64,000 nt of DNA from Haladaptatus sp. ZSTT2 (GCF_037081775.1 NZ_JBAMHQ010000001.1:744001-808000), one strand, 5' to 3'; positions 1 through 8,886 are shown, counted from the first letter of the stretch. The notes: a model not told the origin generated them from the sequence alone. Numbers and translations are program-made.

Positions 1-142
1 TGTTCCCGAGGCTGTCACCGACGAGAAGAATATCGAGGCCCTGTGCATCGGCAATCGCGGCGGTCGGCGCATCGTACGCCGTCATCATCGTGATGCGCGT
101 CTCGCCCGCCATATTGCGGATGTCCTTGACTGTCGTGGGCAT
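1..142 (-). CDS. panB: 3-methyl-2-oxobutanoate hydroxymethyltransferase, N-terminal part (cut by window edge)
   Basis: Only the first 47 residues are present; the rest lies beyond the left end. The segment reads [11 protein letters not shown], then a [17 protein letters not shown] stretch and LLVGDSLGN. This is the diagnostic N-terminal block of ketopantoate hydroxymethyltransferase, and the Asp of VGDSLG is a metal ligand in the family. The enzyme adds a hydroxymethyl group from a folate-type donor to 2-oxoisovalerate on the way to pantothenate and CoA. The ATG at 142 fits the family start. The next gene is divergent. Confidence 0.9.
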   Translation of the reverse strand, partial: MPTTVKDIRNMAGETRITMMTAYDAPTAAIADAQGLDILLVGDSLGN

Positions 143-242
143 ATGACAGAGGTGGTCGGGATGGGATTAAACGTATTCGGTCGCCCGCACGCGATAGCGA
201 CAAACGGCAACCATTAACCACCCCCCACCGCTACGAGAACCT

Positions 243-479
243 GTGCCAGCACGCGTCGAGACGACCGAAGTCGAGGGAATCGACTACACGTGGGTGATGC
301 AGGTCACCTTCGTCCTCACCATCGCCATCGGCGCACCCGTCGTCACGCTCCTCTCGATTCCCTACACCCTCCCAACGTGGGGGGCGCGTGCCTCGTTCGC
401 GATTCGTGTCGGGGCCATCATCTGGCTGCTGACGGCGCTTTCGGTCTACACCTACGCGCGCCGGAGCGCTTCAACGTAG
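243..479 (+). CDS. Small two-helix membrane protein, DUF5822-like
   Basis: The 78-residue protein starts at GTG. It has two hydrophobic segments, about residues 19-42 and 52-70, joined by a short loop (YTLPTWGA), and a basic C-terminal tail. It resembles the small haloarchaeal DUF5822 family, whose function is unknown; that assignment is from memory of the family. Its 3' end overlaps the convergent HAD phosphatase gene by 28 bp, so the two transcripts are antisense at their tails. Confidence 0.7.
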   Translation: MPARVETTEVEGIDYTWVMQVTFVLTIAIGAPVVTLLSIPYTLPTWGARASFAIRVGAIIWLLTALSVYTYARRSAST

Positions 480-1000
480 ACGAACTTCGTCCCCGCCCGT
501 GTCGCGGTTTCTGCGTCGCTTTTCGAGTCGCCGATGAACACCGTCTCAGCCGGGTCTGCGCCGAGTTCGTCGATGACCGAAAGCAGGGGTTCTGGGTGTG
601 GCTTTTGTTCGGGAAGCGAGTCGCGCCCGACCATCGCAGAAACGCGCTCAGAGAGGCCGTGGGTTTCAAGGGCGATATGCACCGCAGAGGCGCAGTTGAG
701 CGAGCACACACCCACTGGGATGCTCGTCGGAATTGCGTCTGCTAAAAATAGTCGCGTCGAGTTGTGTGCGCCGGTTCGCTCGTGGTCTGCGATAATCGAC
801 TCGACGAGCGCGCCGTTGTCCGTTTCTTTGCCAAGCGAGAGGAGTCCCCAGAGGTCTTCGCCGCTCGTTTCGACACCCCGACTTTGGAGGGCTGCGGTCA
901 CGTTCTCACGAACCGCGTTCCAATCGACATCGAGCCGGACGAGCGTGCCGTCTAAGTCATAAACAATCGCGGTTGCCGACGCGAGCGTGGAGGGGGCCAT
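452..1000 (-). CDS. HAD-superfamily phosphatase
   Basis: The 182-residue protein has the HAD motifs in order. Motif I is YDLDGTLV with nucleophile Asp15 and general acid Asp17. A Lys-Pro segment (EQKPHPEP) follows, and motif IV is FIGDSKSDAETA. The size and the helical cap after motif I (residues 30-90) suggest a phosphoglycolate phosphatase-like small-molecule phosphatase; the substrate cannot be read from the sequence. The frame stays open upstream, but the preceding residues are arginine/serine-rich and unlike the family, so the ATG at 1000 is preferred. Confidence 0.85.
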   Translation of the reverse strand: MAPSTLASATAIVYDLDGTLVRLDVDWNAVRENVTAALQSRGVETSGEDLWGLLSLGKETDNGALVESIIADHERTGAHNSTRLFLADAIPTSIPVGVCSLNCASAVHIALETHGLSERVSAMVGRDSLPEQKPHPEPLLSVIDELGADPAETVFIGDSKSDAETATRAGTKFVYVEALRRA

Positions 1001-1037
1001 AGAGAGTGTCTGTCTGCTGAATAAAAATCGCTTCTGG

Positions 1038-1448
1038 CTACTGGTTTTCGACAGCTTCCTCGACACGGTTGACGACCTCAGTCGCCACACTGCCCGGAGC
1101 CAGCCCGATGAACAACCCGTCGTCACCGGAGAGCACGCGAATCGCAATCATGTTCCCCATGTAGGTGACGAAGGCTCGAACACCGTCCGGGTCGACGAAC
1201 AGGTCTTTGAACAGCTCCCGTTCGGTGAAATCTAAGTGAACGTACGAATGGATGGTGTCGAAATGAGCCTCCATCTGGTCGCGGTCGCGATAGAGTGCAT
1301 CGACGGTCTCTGAGACGTACAGAATGTTGAACGCCTCTGTGTTGTACTCGACACCGATGAGTACCTCCGCATCGGGAACCGAAGCCGCCGCTTCGAGTGC
1401 GGCCTCGGCGTCGAAATCAACGACGGCAGTTGTGCCCGTGAAGTTCAT
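1038..1448 (-). CDS. Conserved haloarchaeal protein of unknown function
   Basis: The 136-residue acidic soluble protein has no signal peptide or membrane segment. Alternating strands and helices (LIGVEYNTEAFNILYVSETVDALY, then MIAIRVLSGDDGLFIGLAP) suggest a small alpha/beta sensor-like fold, but I recognise no catalytic motif. Coding character is good: strongly acidic composition and a clean ATG. It lies between the HAD phosphatase and the acyl-CoA dehydrogenase on the same strand, 37 bp from the former. Confidence 0.75.
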   Translation of the reverse strand: MNFTGTTAVVDFDAEAALEAAASVPDAEVLIGVEYNTEAFNILYVSETVDALYRDRDQMEAHFDTIHSYVHLDFTERELFKDLFVDPDGVRAFVTYMGNMIAIRVLSGDDGLFIGLAPGSVATEVVNRVEEAVENQ

Positions 1449-1520
1449 TCAAAGCCCTTCACAGCTATCCGATAAAAGGGTACTGTCAATGCACACAGTC
1501 AGGAAATGGGCATCGCTTCG

Positions 1521-2648
1521 CTACCCGAGTAAGTTGCGGGCGATGACCATCTTCTGAATCTCGGAGGTGCCTTCGTAGATGGTCGTAATCTTCGCATCGC
1601 GGTACATCCGCTCGACGGGGAAGTCCGTGGTGTAGCCGTAGCCGCCGTGAATCTGGACGGCTTGATTCGCCACCTGGACGGCGTTTTCGCTGGCGAAGTA
1701 TTTCGCCATGCTCGCGGCCATCTGAACGTCCTCACCGACGTCGTCGCGGCGGGCGGCGTCGCGGGCGAGCAGACGGGCGGCCTGTACTTTGGTCTGCATG
1801 TCAGCGAGTTTGTGCTGGATGGTCTGAATCTCGGCGATTGGGTTGCCGAACTGCTCGCGCTCTTGGGCGTAGGCAAGGGCTTCGTCAAGCGCCGATTGGC
1901 CGACGCCGACCGCCTGTGAGGCGATGGCGATGCGCCCGCCGTTCAAAATAGAGAACGCCGCAGAGAGCCCTTTCCCGACCTCGGTCAGCCGATTTTCCGC
2001 GGGGATGTGCACGTCGTCGAAGATGAGTCCCGTCGTATCGCTCGCTCTGAGGCCCAACTTGTCTTCCTTTTTGCCGACTTCGACCCCCGGCGTGTCCTTC
2101 GGGACGAGGAACTGGGTGACCGTCCGCGGGTCTGTGCGGTCGGTTTTGGCGAACACGACGGCCACGTCAGAGCGCTGGCCGTTCGTAATCCACTGTTTTT
2201 TCCCGTTGAGCACGTACTCGTCACCGACGCGCTTTGCTTCGGTTTCCATCTGCGCGGGATTCGAGCCGGCGCCCGGCTCAGAGAGACAGAACGCACCAAT
2301 CGACTCGCCGCTTGCGAGGCGTGGCAGCCACGTTTCGCGGTGGGCGTCGGTGCCGAACTCGTTGATACAGGCGTTTACGAGGTACTGAACCGACATCGCC
2401 GTCGCCGCCGCGAGCATGCCGTAGGCGACCTCCTCGTTTACGATGCTGTAGGTCATCCGGTCGCCGCCAAAGCCGCCGTACTCCTCGGGGATGTTGAGGC
2501 CGAGTAAATCGAGGTCAGCGAGGCCCTGCCAAACCTCCTCTGGGAACACCTGCTCTCGGTCTGCTTGCTCGGCCGTCGGACGAATCTCGTTTACAGAAAA
2601 GTCGCGGACAGCCTCCTTTATGGCCTGTTGTTCAGGCGTGAGTTCCAT
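1521..2648 (-). CDS. Acyl-CoA dehydrogenase
   Basis: This flavoenzyme oxidises acyl-CoA to enoyl-CoA and passes electrons to ETF. The full-length 375-residue protein has the N-terminal helical domain, the FAD/substrate segment FCLSEPGAGSN followed by NGKKQWITNG, and the C-terminal domain with GGYGYTTDFPVERMYRDAK. The catalytic base is Glu about 359 in IYEGTSEIQ, the short- and medium-chain class position. An in-frame GTG two codons upstream (2654) is possible, but the ATG at 2648 gives the usual MELTPEQ start. Chain-length preference is not readable. Confidence 0.93.
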   Translation of the reverse strand: MELTPEQQAIKEAVRDFSVNEIRPTAEQADREQVFPEEVWQGLADLDLLGLNIPEEYGGFGGDRMTYSIVNEEVAYGMLAAATAMSVQYLVNACINEFGTDAHRETWLPRLASGESIGAFCLSEPGAGSNPAQMETEAKRVGDEYVLNGKKQWITNGQRSDVAVVFAKTDRTDPRTVTQFLVPKDTPGVEVGKKEDKLGLRASDTTGLIFDDVHIPAENRLTEVGKGLSAAFSILNGGRIAIASQAVGVGQSALDEALAYAQEREQFGNPIAEIQTIQHKLADMQTKVQAARLLARDAARRDDVGEDVQMAASMAKYFASENAVQVANQAVQIHGGYGYTTDFPVERMYRDAKITTIYEGTSEIQKMVIARNLLG

Positions 2649-2689
2649 ACCCACAATCTAGAGGCAGGGTCGAAAAACTTGCCCCTTTT

Positions 2690-3199
2690 TCACTCGGCGA
2701 GGGTGAGGTCGAAGCGTTCTTCTAAGGCTTCGATGACCGAGCCACCGACGCCCGCGCTCGTCGCCCGACCCTGCTCAATGGCAAGAAGGTCCTCTTCGGC
2801 GAGGTCTAAGTCGTCAGCGAGGTCTTCGACCGTCAGCCCGGCGTCTTGGCGCGCTTCGGTGACGAGGTCTGCGTAGCCTTTCACGAGGTACGGAAGCGGG
2901 TCGTCGTCGTAGTGCGTGCCCTCTTTCTCCCAGCGGGTGGGGTCGCCTTTGCGGGCGTCTGCCATCCGCGCGACGTTTCTCGCCGCCCGCTTTTTGCGGC
3001 TCTCGCGTCGTTCTTCCGGTTCGTTCATTCGCTCTTTGCGTTCGCGTTTCGAATCGCCGTGGGGCGCACAGTCACGGCAGACGAGCAACTCGGCCCCGGC
3101 TATCGATTCCGTCCGGAGGTCGCCGGTGGTTTTGCCACAGAGCTCACACGAGTCGCCACCGCCGCCGCCGAGGCTGCCGCCGGTCGAGTACTTGGCCAT
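2690..3199 (-). CDS. Archaeal multiprotein bridging factor 1 (aMBF1), zinc ribbon plus HTH
   Basis: The 169-residue protein has a glycine-rich start, a zinc ribbon (CELCG, then CRDC, about residues 18-43), a highly charged basic linker, and a Cro/C1-type helix-turn-helix at about residues 108-165 (LTVEDLADDLDLAEEDLLAIEQG). This is the standard archaeal MBF1 architecture. Family members associate with the small ribosomal subunit and transcription machinery; the archaeal role is not settled. It is followed by the acyl-CoA dehydrogenase on the same strand after a gap of about 40 bp. Confidence 0.92.
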   Translation of the reverse strand: MAKYSTGGSLGGGGGDSCELCGKTTGDLRTESIAGAELLVCRDCAPHGDSKRERKERMNEPEERRESRKKRAARNVARMADARKGDPTRWEKEGTHYDDDPLPYLVKGYADLVTEARQDAGLTVEDLADDLDLAEEDLLAIEQGRATSAGVGGSVIEALEERFDLTLAE

Positions 3200-3311
3200 G
3201 GTCGATTTTAGGGGAATTGACCGTTTAAAACGTGCGCTTCCCTCAGTTTTCCGCGAAGCGTTCTATAATCCAACCAGAACGCCTATACAGAGCGGTGACA
3301 CGTACAGTTCC

Positions 3312-4379
3312 ATGCGCCGCCGCCAGTTCCTCCACCTCGGCGTCGCTTTCACCCTCGGCCTCGCAGGCTGCCTGAATCAGGGGACGGAAGGCGACGCCAC
3401 CACGACCTCATCGCAAGCGACGACCACGACGCCAGCAAGCGACGGTCGCCGTGGCGTCTACATCCAGTCGTTCGTCGAAGGGATGTACATGGCCGGGATG
3501 GCCGACGCCGGCCCGTATAAAGTCGGGTTGATGTACACCGTCCCCCACGAGTTCTGGAACGTGAATGGAACCCGCCTACAGAAAACTGCAATCGACGAAG
3601 CTGATTCGGTACACGTGATGGCAACCGTCTGGGACCCAGAGACCGGCATCGTCCTCCCTGAATCTGGCCTCTCGGTCGAACTCGCTGGCAGAGAAGAGGT
3701 CATCTACCCGATGCTCTCCCAGCGCATGGGCTTTCATTACGGCGACAACATGCCGCTCGGAGAAGACGGTTCGTACACCGCAACCGTCTCGGTTGGGGGC
3801 ATGAACATCCGACGCACCGGCGCGTTTGAGGACAAATTTGGCGACCCTGCCTCGGTGGACATCGAGTTCGAGTTCACGAAAGACACCCGCGAGCAGATTT
3901 CCATCACCGAAATCGAGGAAGCGGGCAACCCCGGCTCAGTCAAGCCAATGGAGATGATGCTGCCCCTCGGCTTCGCGCCCGAACGCGATGCCCTCCTCGG
4001 TACCGTCCTCGGTGACGGAAACAGCGGCGACGGCGTGTTCGTTGCGACGTTCCTCGCTGGAGACGAAGTGCCCGCTGGCATCGACGCCGAGAATTACCTC
4101 GCCGTCTCCGCGCGGACGCCGTACAACCGCTTTGTCCTCCCGGCGATGGCGCTCGGTGGAACACTTTCACGCGATGGTGAAGAGATTTATAGCGGAACCT
4201 TCGAGCGAACGCTCGACCCCGACCTCAACTACCACTACGGCGCGGGCGTGTCGGGTGTCGAATCCGGCGATATGCTCACGCTCACCGTCGAAACGCCGCC
4301 ACAGGTCGCGCGCCACGAGGGCTACGAAACCGCCTTCCTCGACACGGAGCCGTTCGAGATTGCGCTGTCCGGGCAGTGA
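3312..4379 (+). CDS. Tat-exported P19/Tp34-like lipoprotein (DUF7350-like), copy 1
   Basis: The 355-residue protein begins with a twin-arginine motif (RRRQFL) and a lipobox ending at Cys20 (GLAGC), followed by a Thr/Ser linker. It should be translocated folded and lipid-anchored outside the membrane. The core (VHVMATVWDPETGIVLPE, YPMLSQRMGFHYGDNM, YTATVSVGG) resembles the P19/Tp34 fold, where Met and His residues bind copper or iron. A second unit of about 150 residues ends in RTLDPDLNYHYG. The frame is open 130 codons upstream, but the Tat start at 3312 is decisive. Metal binding is inferred. A paralogue starts at 5431. Confidence 0.8.
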   Translation: MRRRQFLHLGVAFTLGLAGCLNQGTEGDATTTSSQATTTTPASDGRRGVYIQSFVEGMYMAGMADAGPYKVGLMYTVPHEFWNVNGTRLQKTAIDEADSVHVMATVWDPETGIVLPESGLSVELAGREEVIYPMLSQRMGFHYGDNMPLGEDGSYTATVSVGGMNIRRTGAFEDKFGDPASVDIEFEFTKDTREQISITEIEEAGNPGSVKPMEMMLPLGFAPERDALLGTVLGDGNSGDGVFVATFLAGDEVPAGIDAENYLAVSARTPYNRFVLPAMALGGTLSRDGEEIYSGTFERTLDPDLNYHYGAGVSGVESGDMLTLTVETPPQVARHEGYETAFLDTEPFEIALSGQ

Positions 4380-4415
4380 GGCTTTAGTGTCGGCGGGTGA
4401 ACGGAGCGATAATCG

Positions 4416-5363
4416 ATGATGCGCACGAGTCGAGTGGTCGTTGCCCTGACCGTGATACTTGCCCTCCTCGTAGGTGCGACGACGGCGAGTGCCCATGGAA
4501 ACCACCTGAGCGCAGACAGCCAAGTGTCCGGCGACGGCTCGATCATGGTCGAACGCCTGTTCGTCGACCAGCCCGCCTACCTCGTGTTGCACGCAGACGA
4601 CGGCGGCAATCCGGGCGTGGTCATCGGCCACAAAGCCGTCTCTCGCGGGTTTCACGCGCCCATCTCCGTGAACATGCGCGACGAATTCTGGCAATCGATG
4701 GACGGCAACGAAACCGTGTGGGCGGTGCTCCACGAGGACAACGGCGACGGCGAGTTCGACCCAGAGAGCGACGCTGAACTCCGTGCCTTCGGCGGGGCCG
4801 CAGCCACGCCACTCACGGTGCGAAAAGCCACTGGCTCCGTCTCCGTCGCCGCCGCCGGATTCAGCGTGAAAGAGACGCAAGTAAACGAAGTGACCATCCC
4901 GCAGGTCACGGCCAGCCAATCGAGCTTCCTCGTCCTCAGAACCAACACGAACGGGTCGCCCGGTGACATCGTTGGTCACGCCACTCTCACGCCGGGAACC
5001 CAGACCGAGGTTCACGTCGCCATCAATGAAACCTACTTCGACGCCCAGCAAGCCCAGTTCCTCCTCTGGGCAACGGTGTACGAAGACAACGGCGACGGCG
5101 AGTTCGACCCCGCAACCGACACCCTCGTCACGGCCGGTGACGCCCCGGTCGCGTCGCTGTTTACCGTCGCAAAACCGCTCGGAGACAACTCGGGCGGCGT
5201 GGGCGTGAACACGCCAACTGAGACGGCCACCGAGACCACGGCGGCTTCCCAGCCAACGGAGACGACCACGACAACCGACACCAGCGGCTCTGGCTTTAGT
5301 GTACTGGCGGCGCTCGTCGCGCTCACTGCGTTCGGCTGTGTCCAACTGGGCCGCCGGGTGTGA
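4416..5363 (+). CDS. Secreted surface protein with two DUF7282-like domains and C-terminal anchor
   Basis: The 315-residue protein has a Sec signal peptide of about 26 residues (cleavage near ASA/HGNH) and two homologous domains at about 35-135 and 145-250. Each domain carries the same acidic loop EDNGDGEFDP, which looks like a Ca-binding DxNxDG loop. A Thr/Glu-rich linker, one hydrophobic segment (about 292-309) and a short RR tail follow, the layout of archaeosortase-type anchored proteins, although no clear PGF tripeptide is seen. It sits between the two P19-like lipoprotein genes, 36 bp after the first, so co-expression is likely. Confidence 0.8.
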   Translation: MMRTSRVVVALTVILALLVGATTASAHGNHLSADSQVSGDGSIMVERLFVDQPAYLVLHADDGGNPGVVIGHKAVSRGFHAPISVNMRDEFWQSMDGNETVWAVLHEDNGDGEFDPESDAELRAFGGAAATPLTVRKATGSVSVAAAGFSVKETQVNEVTIPQVTASQSSFLVLRTNTNGSPGDIVGHATLTPGTQTEVHVAINETYFDAQQAQFLLWATVYEDNGDGEFDPATDTLVTAGDAPVASLFTVAKPLGDNSGGVGVNTPTETATETTAASQPTETTTTTDTSGSGFSVLAALVALTAFGCVQLGRRV

Positions 5364-5430
5364 CACCGCGTCCCAGTTTCGAGGACTGAACCAGAAACGT
5401 CTTTCTTCAGCCCCTTATATACTCACAGCA

Positions 5431-6483
5431 ATGAATCGGCGCACGTTTTTACGGGCCAGTGCCCTCACCGGCGCAGCCTCGCTCGCTGGTTGTACCGGGC
5501 TGTTCGAGAGTCAATCGGTTCGTGAGCCGCCGCTCGCAGACTTCCGGCCGAACGCCGTCTATCTCCCGACCCATGCAGAGGGGATGGAAATGGCGGGGAT
5601 GGGAACGGCCGGTGACTACCAGTTCGGCCTCATGTACAGCTACCCCCACCGATTCTGGAACATGAACGAACGTGCGACCCAAAAGACGAGCATCACCGCA
5701 GAGGACACCGTCCACCTGATGGCAACCGTCTGGGACCCGGACACCGGCGTCGTCCTCCCCGAAACCGGTCTTTCCGTGGAACTGGATGGTGAAGAGGAGG
5801 TTATCTATCCGATGCTCTCCCAGCAGATGGGCTTTCACTACGGCGACAACATGGGTCTCTCCGGCGATGGCACCTACACCGCGACCGTCTCGGTTGGCGG
5901 CCTGAACATCGAGCGAACCGGCGCGTTCGCAGAGAAGTTTGCAGACCCCGCCTCGGCGGACATCGAGTTCGAGTTCAGCCAGTCGAAACTCGAAGCCATT
6001 CCGTACCGCCTGCTCGAAGACGAAGCCGGGAACAGAGGCGCACTCGAACCCATGCAGATGGAGATGCTGCCAACCGCCACCGCCCCCGCAAAAGACGCCT
6101 TACCCGGTGAGTTCATCGGAGAGGCCACCAGCGGTGACGCCCTGTTCTACGCGACGCTCCTCTCCGGTGGCGACGTGCCAGCAGGCATCGACGCCGAGCG
6201 CTATCTCGTACTCTCTGCGCGAACGCCGTACAACCACATGGTGCTCCCAGCGATGGGACTCTCGGGGTCGCTCGCAAACAGTGGCGAGACAGTCACAGAC
6301 CTCCAGTTCACCCGGACCTTAGACCCCGATCTGAACTACCACTACGGCACAGCAATCGACGCCGACGTGTCGTGGGACGAACTCGGCGTCACGGTGGACA
6401 TCGTCCCACAGATCGCACGCCACGAGGGCTACGAGACGGCGTTCATCGACATGGAGCCGACGACGATTCAGCGTTCGTCGTAA
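5431..6483 (+). CDS. Tat-exported P19/Tp34-like lipoprotein (DUF7350-like), copy 2
   Basis: The 350-residue paralogue of the gene at 3312 keeps the whole architecture. It has a Tat motif (NRRTFL), a lipobox with Cys21 (SLAGC), an AGMGTAGDYQFGLMYSYPHRFWN segment, HLMATVWDPDTGVVLPETGLSVEL, YPMLSQQMGFHYGDNM, and the C-terminal ARTPYNHMVLPAMGLSG and RTLDPDLNYHYG blocks. It lacks the long Thr linker of copy 1. Conserved Met/His positions suggest a shared metal ligand set. Its stop lies inside the 3' end of the convergent FG-GAP gene (16-bp overlap). Confidence 0.8.
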   Translation: MNRRTFLRASALTGAASLAGCTGLFESQSVREPPLADFRPNAVYLPTHAEGMEMAGMGTAGDYQFGLMYSYPHRFWNMNERATQKTSITAEDTVHLMATVWDPDTGVVLPETGLSVELDGEEEVIYPMLSQQMGFHYGDNMGLSGDGTYTATVSVGGLNIERTGAFAEKFADPASADIEFEFSQSKLEAIPYRLLEDEAGNRGALEPMQMEMLPTATAPAKDALPGEFIGEATSGDALFYATLLSGGDVPAGIDAERYLVLSARTPYNHMVLPAMGLSGSLANSGETVTDLQFTRTLDPDLNYHYGTAIDADVSWDELGVTVDIVPQIARHEGYETAFIDMEPTTIQRSS

Positions 6484-7712
6484 GTGTAGGCGAACACGCG
6501 CCCGTCGCCGTACATCACGTAGATTTCTGCCGCGCCGTCATCGTCTGTGTCCGCGAGCGCCGGGTGGGTGAAAATCTGCACGTCGCGCTGGCTGGTTGCG
6601 AGCACGTCGCCCGTCTTCGGCTCGACGACCGAGACGATACCGTCGTTCGACACCGCGACGAGTTCGTCTGCGCCGTCGCCGTCTACGTCACCGAGTACTG
6701 GTGGCGGCATCATCTGCACCGACTCGGTGGTGAGCGTCGTCTTCCACTCGATGTCACCGGTAGCGGCGTCGATGCTCCGCAGCGTCCCGTCTTTGGCCGT
6801 CGCGTACACCTCGGCCTCGCCGTCGCCATCACCGTCGCCAAAGGCGTTCACGGCAGCAAAGCGGCCGAAGTCGTGTTCCCACTCCACCGCGCCGTCTGCG
6901 CCATCGACCATGCCGACGGTGCCAGAAACCGTCGCCACGACGATTTCGTGTTGGGCGTCGTCGTCTGCCTGTCCGGTGGTCATCCACGTAATGGAGCCAT
7001 CGAACGGTTTGACCGTCCACTGTTCGGTGCCGTCTGCTTCGTAGAGGCGAATCTCGCCACTCGACAGGCTGAGCGCGACTTCTGGCTGTCCGTCGCCGTC
7101 GAAGTCAGAGACGGCGGGCTGGCCCCACACGTACGTCGAGAGGTTGTCCGTCCAGAGTGCCGTCCCGTTCGGGTGAATCACGGCAACCGTCCCTTTGATG
7201 TCCACGACGACGATTTCAGCCGTGCCGTCACCGGTCACGTCCGCAACGACTGGCTGGGTGTAGCCGTACGAACCGAGTTCGTAGCGCAATTCCTCTTCGC
7301 CCGTCAGCGGGTCGAACGCGATGACGGCCTGTTCGGTGGTCGCCGCGATGACCTCACGAGTGCCATCGCCGTCGTAGTCAGCGAGCGCGGGGTCTGCCAC
7401 AGAGTGAATCTCACAGCCGTCTTCAGGAATCTCGTGTGTCCAGCGCGTCTCGCCGGTGCTCCCGGAGAGGGCAAACAGCGCACAGCCCTCAGGGTCTGTG
7501 GGGCCGCTCACCGGTGCGTACACCCACGGTTGGCCGTGGATTCGCCCCGCGGCTGGCGCGTGGTGGTTCGACTGAACCGAACGCCCGGTATCAGAGACCC
7601 ACTGCTCGGTGAGCGTGCCGCTCGGGTTCAACGCGTTCGTCGCGCCGAGGGCGGTGAGGCTCCCGAGCGTCACCACGAGCAGGGCAAGGGCGAGCGCCGT
7701 TCGGGGTCGCAT
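6468..7712 (-). CDS. Secreted beta-propeller protein with FG-GAP/VCBS-type repeats
   Basis: The 414-residue protein has an N-terminal signal or anchor (ALALALLVVTLGSLTALG). At least six calcium-binding loops of the type D-x-D-G-D-G-x-x-E recur every 40-60 residues (DYDGDGTRE, DVTGDGTAE, DFDGDGQPE, DGDGDGEAE, DVDGDGADE, DTDDDGAAE). This fits a seven-bladed propeller of the FG-GAP/VCBS or PQQ-like class, used for extracellular binding. The ATG at 7712 places the signal peptide at the N-terminus; the longer frame (to 7820) does not. It is convergent with the P19-like lipoprotein. Confidence 0.85.
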   Translation of the reverse strand: MRPRTALALALLVVTLGSLTALGATNALNPSGTLTEQWVSDTGRSVQSNHHAPAAGRIHGQPWVYAPVSGPTDPEGCALFALSGSTGETRWTHEIPEDGCEIHSVADPALADYDGDGTREVIAATTEQAVIAFDPLTGEEELRYELGSYGYTQPVVADVTGDGTAEIVVVDIKGTVAVIHPNGTALWTDNLSTYVWGQPAVSDFDGDGQPEVALSLSSGEIRLYEADGTEQWTVKPFDGSITWMTTGQADDDAQHEIVVATVSGTVGMVDGADGAVEWEHDFGRFAAVNAFGDGDGDGEAEVYATAKDGTLRSIDAATGDIEWKTTLTTESVQMMPPPVLGDVDGDGADELVAVSNDGIVSVVEPKTGDVLATSQRDVQIFTHPALADTDDDGAAEIYVMYGDGRVFAYTYDER

Positions 7713-7836
7713 ACCGGAGGTTGCAGATTCAGAGAGAAAAGCCCTTCTCGTTCGTGAGCGAACGAATTTTGAGCCGACAATCACACCGCCGTCTGCCATG
7801 TGAGCGCCTCCCGACCCCAACAGAAAATGAACACCC

Positions 7837-7845
7837 TTTTATTTA
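7837..7845 (+). promoter_or_regulatory. TATA box of tRNA-Leu
   Basis: An AT-rich stretch (TTTTATTTA) stands alone in GC-rich surroundings about 43 bp before the tRNA 5' end. With the archaeal spacing of about 26 bp, transcription would start near 7867, giving a short leader. Confidence 0.5.
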
Positions 7846-7883
7846 CCCCCGAGAAAGCAAAGATTGCTTACAAAGAACGGCAT

Positions 7884-7968
7884 GCGTGGGTAGCCAAGCC
7901 AGGCCAACGGCGCAGCGTTGAGGGCGCTGTCCTGTAGAGGTCCGCCGGTTCAAATCCGGTCCCACGCA
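7884..7968 (+). tRNA. tRNA-Leu (anticodon GAG)
   Basis: The acceptor stem GCGTGGG pairs with CCCACGC, followed by discriminator A at 7968. The anticodon stem CAGCG/CGCTG closes loop TTGAGGG, so the anticodon is GAG, reading CUC and CUU. A long variable arm follows (class II tRNA), and the T arm is CCGGTTCAAATCCGG. The length is 85 nt with no intron. CCA is not encoded. Confidence 0.95.
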
Positions 7969-8133
7969 CTGCTATGGCACGTTCATCCGTGTCTTCAGTG
8001 CGGGTGCTCGTCTCAGAGACAGCACCCACGCACAAACTTACTACAGAACCCACTCCCAAAGAGTGGCAACTCGGTTTTTACAGAAAGCTACGAATCCAGA
8101 GTAACAGCAGTGTTAATACAGCGAGAGAACCGC

Positions 8134-8886
8134 TCAGTTCCCGTTACAACCGGCTTCGAACACGTCTTTGTGCAGTTGGCTCGTCACCGTTTGCATCAGC
8201 GTTTCTAAGTTCACCGTGTCGGCGCGATTGTACTTGACGAGCGTGTCGAGCGAGCCGTCTTTCCCGCGTTCGTGTTCGCGCCAGAGACGGACGGCGTCTC
8301 GGCCCGTGATGTCGGGTTCGTCGCGGTCGATGCCGATGTCCTTCTCGATTTGTTTCAGGCCGCCCGAGAGGCCGAGCTTCTTGCAGGTGTACATCAGGTC
8401 GATGTGCGGGTGGTCGATGTCGATGTCGAACGAGCCTTCGAGGAAGGGCACGTCGAAGCGTTTGCCGTTGAACGAGGCGATGATTTTCGCCTCGGAGAAG
8501 ATGTCGTCGAGCGCGTCGACGGTGAGGTTGTCGTCGCGGATGAGCGTCGTCGTCTCGCCGTCTTGGTGGAAGCTCACGGTCGTCACGACCGAGTTTTTGT
8601 GACTCAGGCCGGTCGTCTCGATGTCGAAAAAGCACACGTCAGAGGCGAAGTTCTCGTAGATGCGCCACTGTTCGCCGGAGGGGAAGATAGAATCGAAGTG
8701 GCGGGCGTCACCGGCTTCTAAGCGGTCGTAGCCCTCTTCGATGAACTGCTCGATGTTGTCTGCTTTTCGGTCTGAGACCGCCGCGCGGTCGAACTCGTCC
8801 CAGTGGGTGATACCCGACTGCCAGAGCTTGCGCTCGGTGCCAGCGCCAACCCCGGTGACGGGAATAAAACTGTTCTCGATACGCAT
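8134..8886 (-). CDS. Predicted 3'-5' exonuclease, RNase H-like (YprB type)
   Basis: The 250-residue protein has an N-terminal helix-hairpin-helix-like segment (IPVTGVGAGTERKLWQSGI), as in DNA-binding proteins. An RNase H-like nuclease domain follows from about residue 85, with DEDD-type motifs FFDIETTGL, SFNGKRFDVPFLE and YNRADTVNL, the last Asp in exonuclease III position. Family members are predicted single-strand DNA or RNA exonucleases. The long upstream frame is low-complexity antisense, so the ATG at 8886 is chosen. The next gene on the strand starts 46 bp away. Confidence 0.85.
   Translation of the reverse strand: MRIENSFIPVTGVGAGTERKLWQSGITHWDEFDRAAVSDRKADNIEQFIEEGYDRLEAGDARHFDSIFPSGEQWRIYENFASDVCFFDIETTGLSHKNSVVTTVSFHQDGETTTLIRDDNLTVDALDDIFSEAKIIASFNGKRFDVPFLEGSFDIDIDHPHIDLMYTCKKLGLSGGLKQIEKDIGIDRDEPDITGRDAVRLWREHERGKDGSLDTLVKYNRADTVNLETLMQTVTSQLHKDVFEAGCNGN

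Noticed and set aside
4167-5366. 399-codon open frame on the minus strand
   Set aside because: It is antisense to the DUF7282 gene, rich in Val, His, Gly and Arg rather than acidic, and typical of GC-rich shadow frames.
6372-7757. 461-codon open frame on the plus strand
   Set aside because: It is antisense to the FG-GAP repeat protein; the minus frame has repeated DxDGDG loops and a signal peptide.
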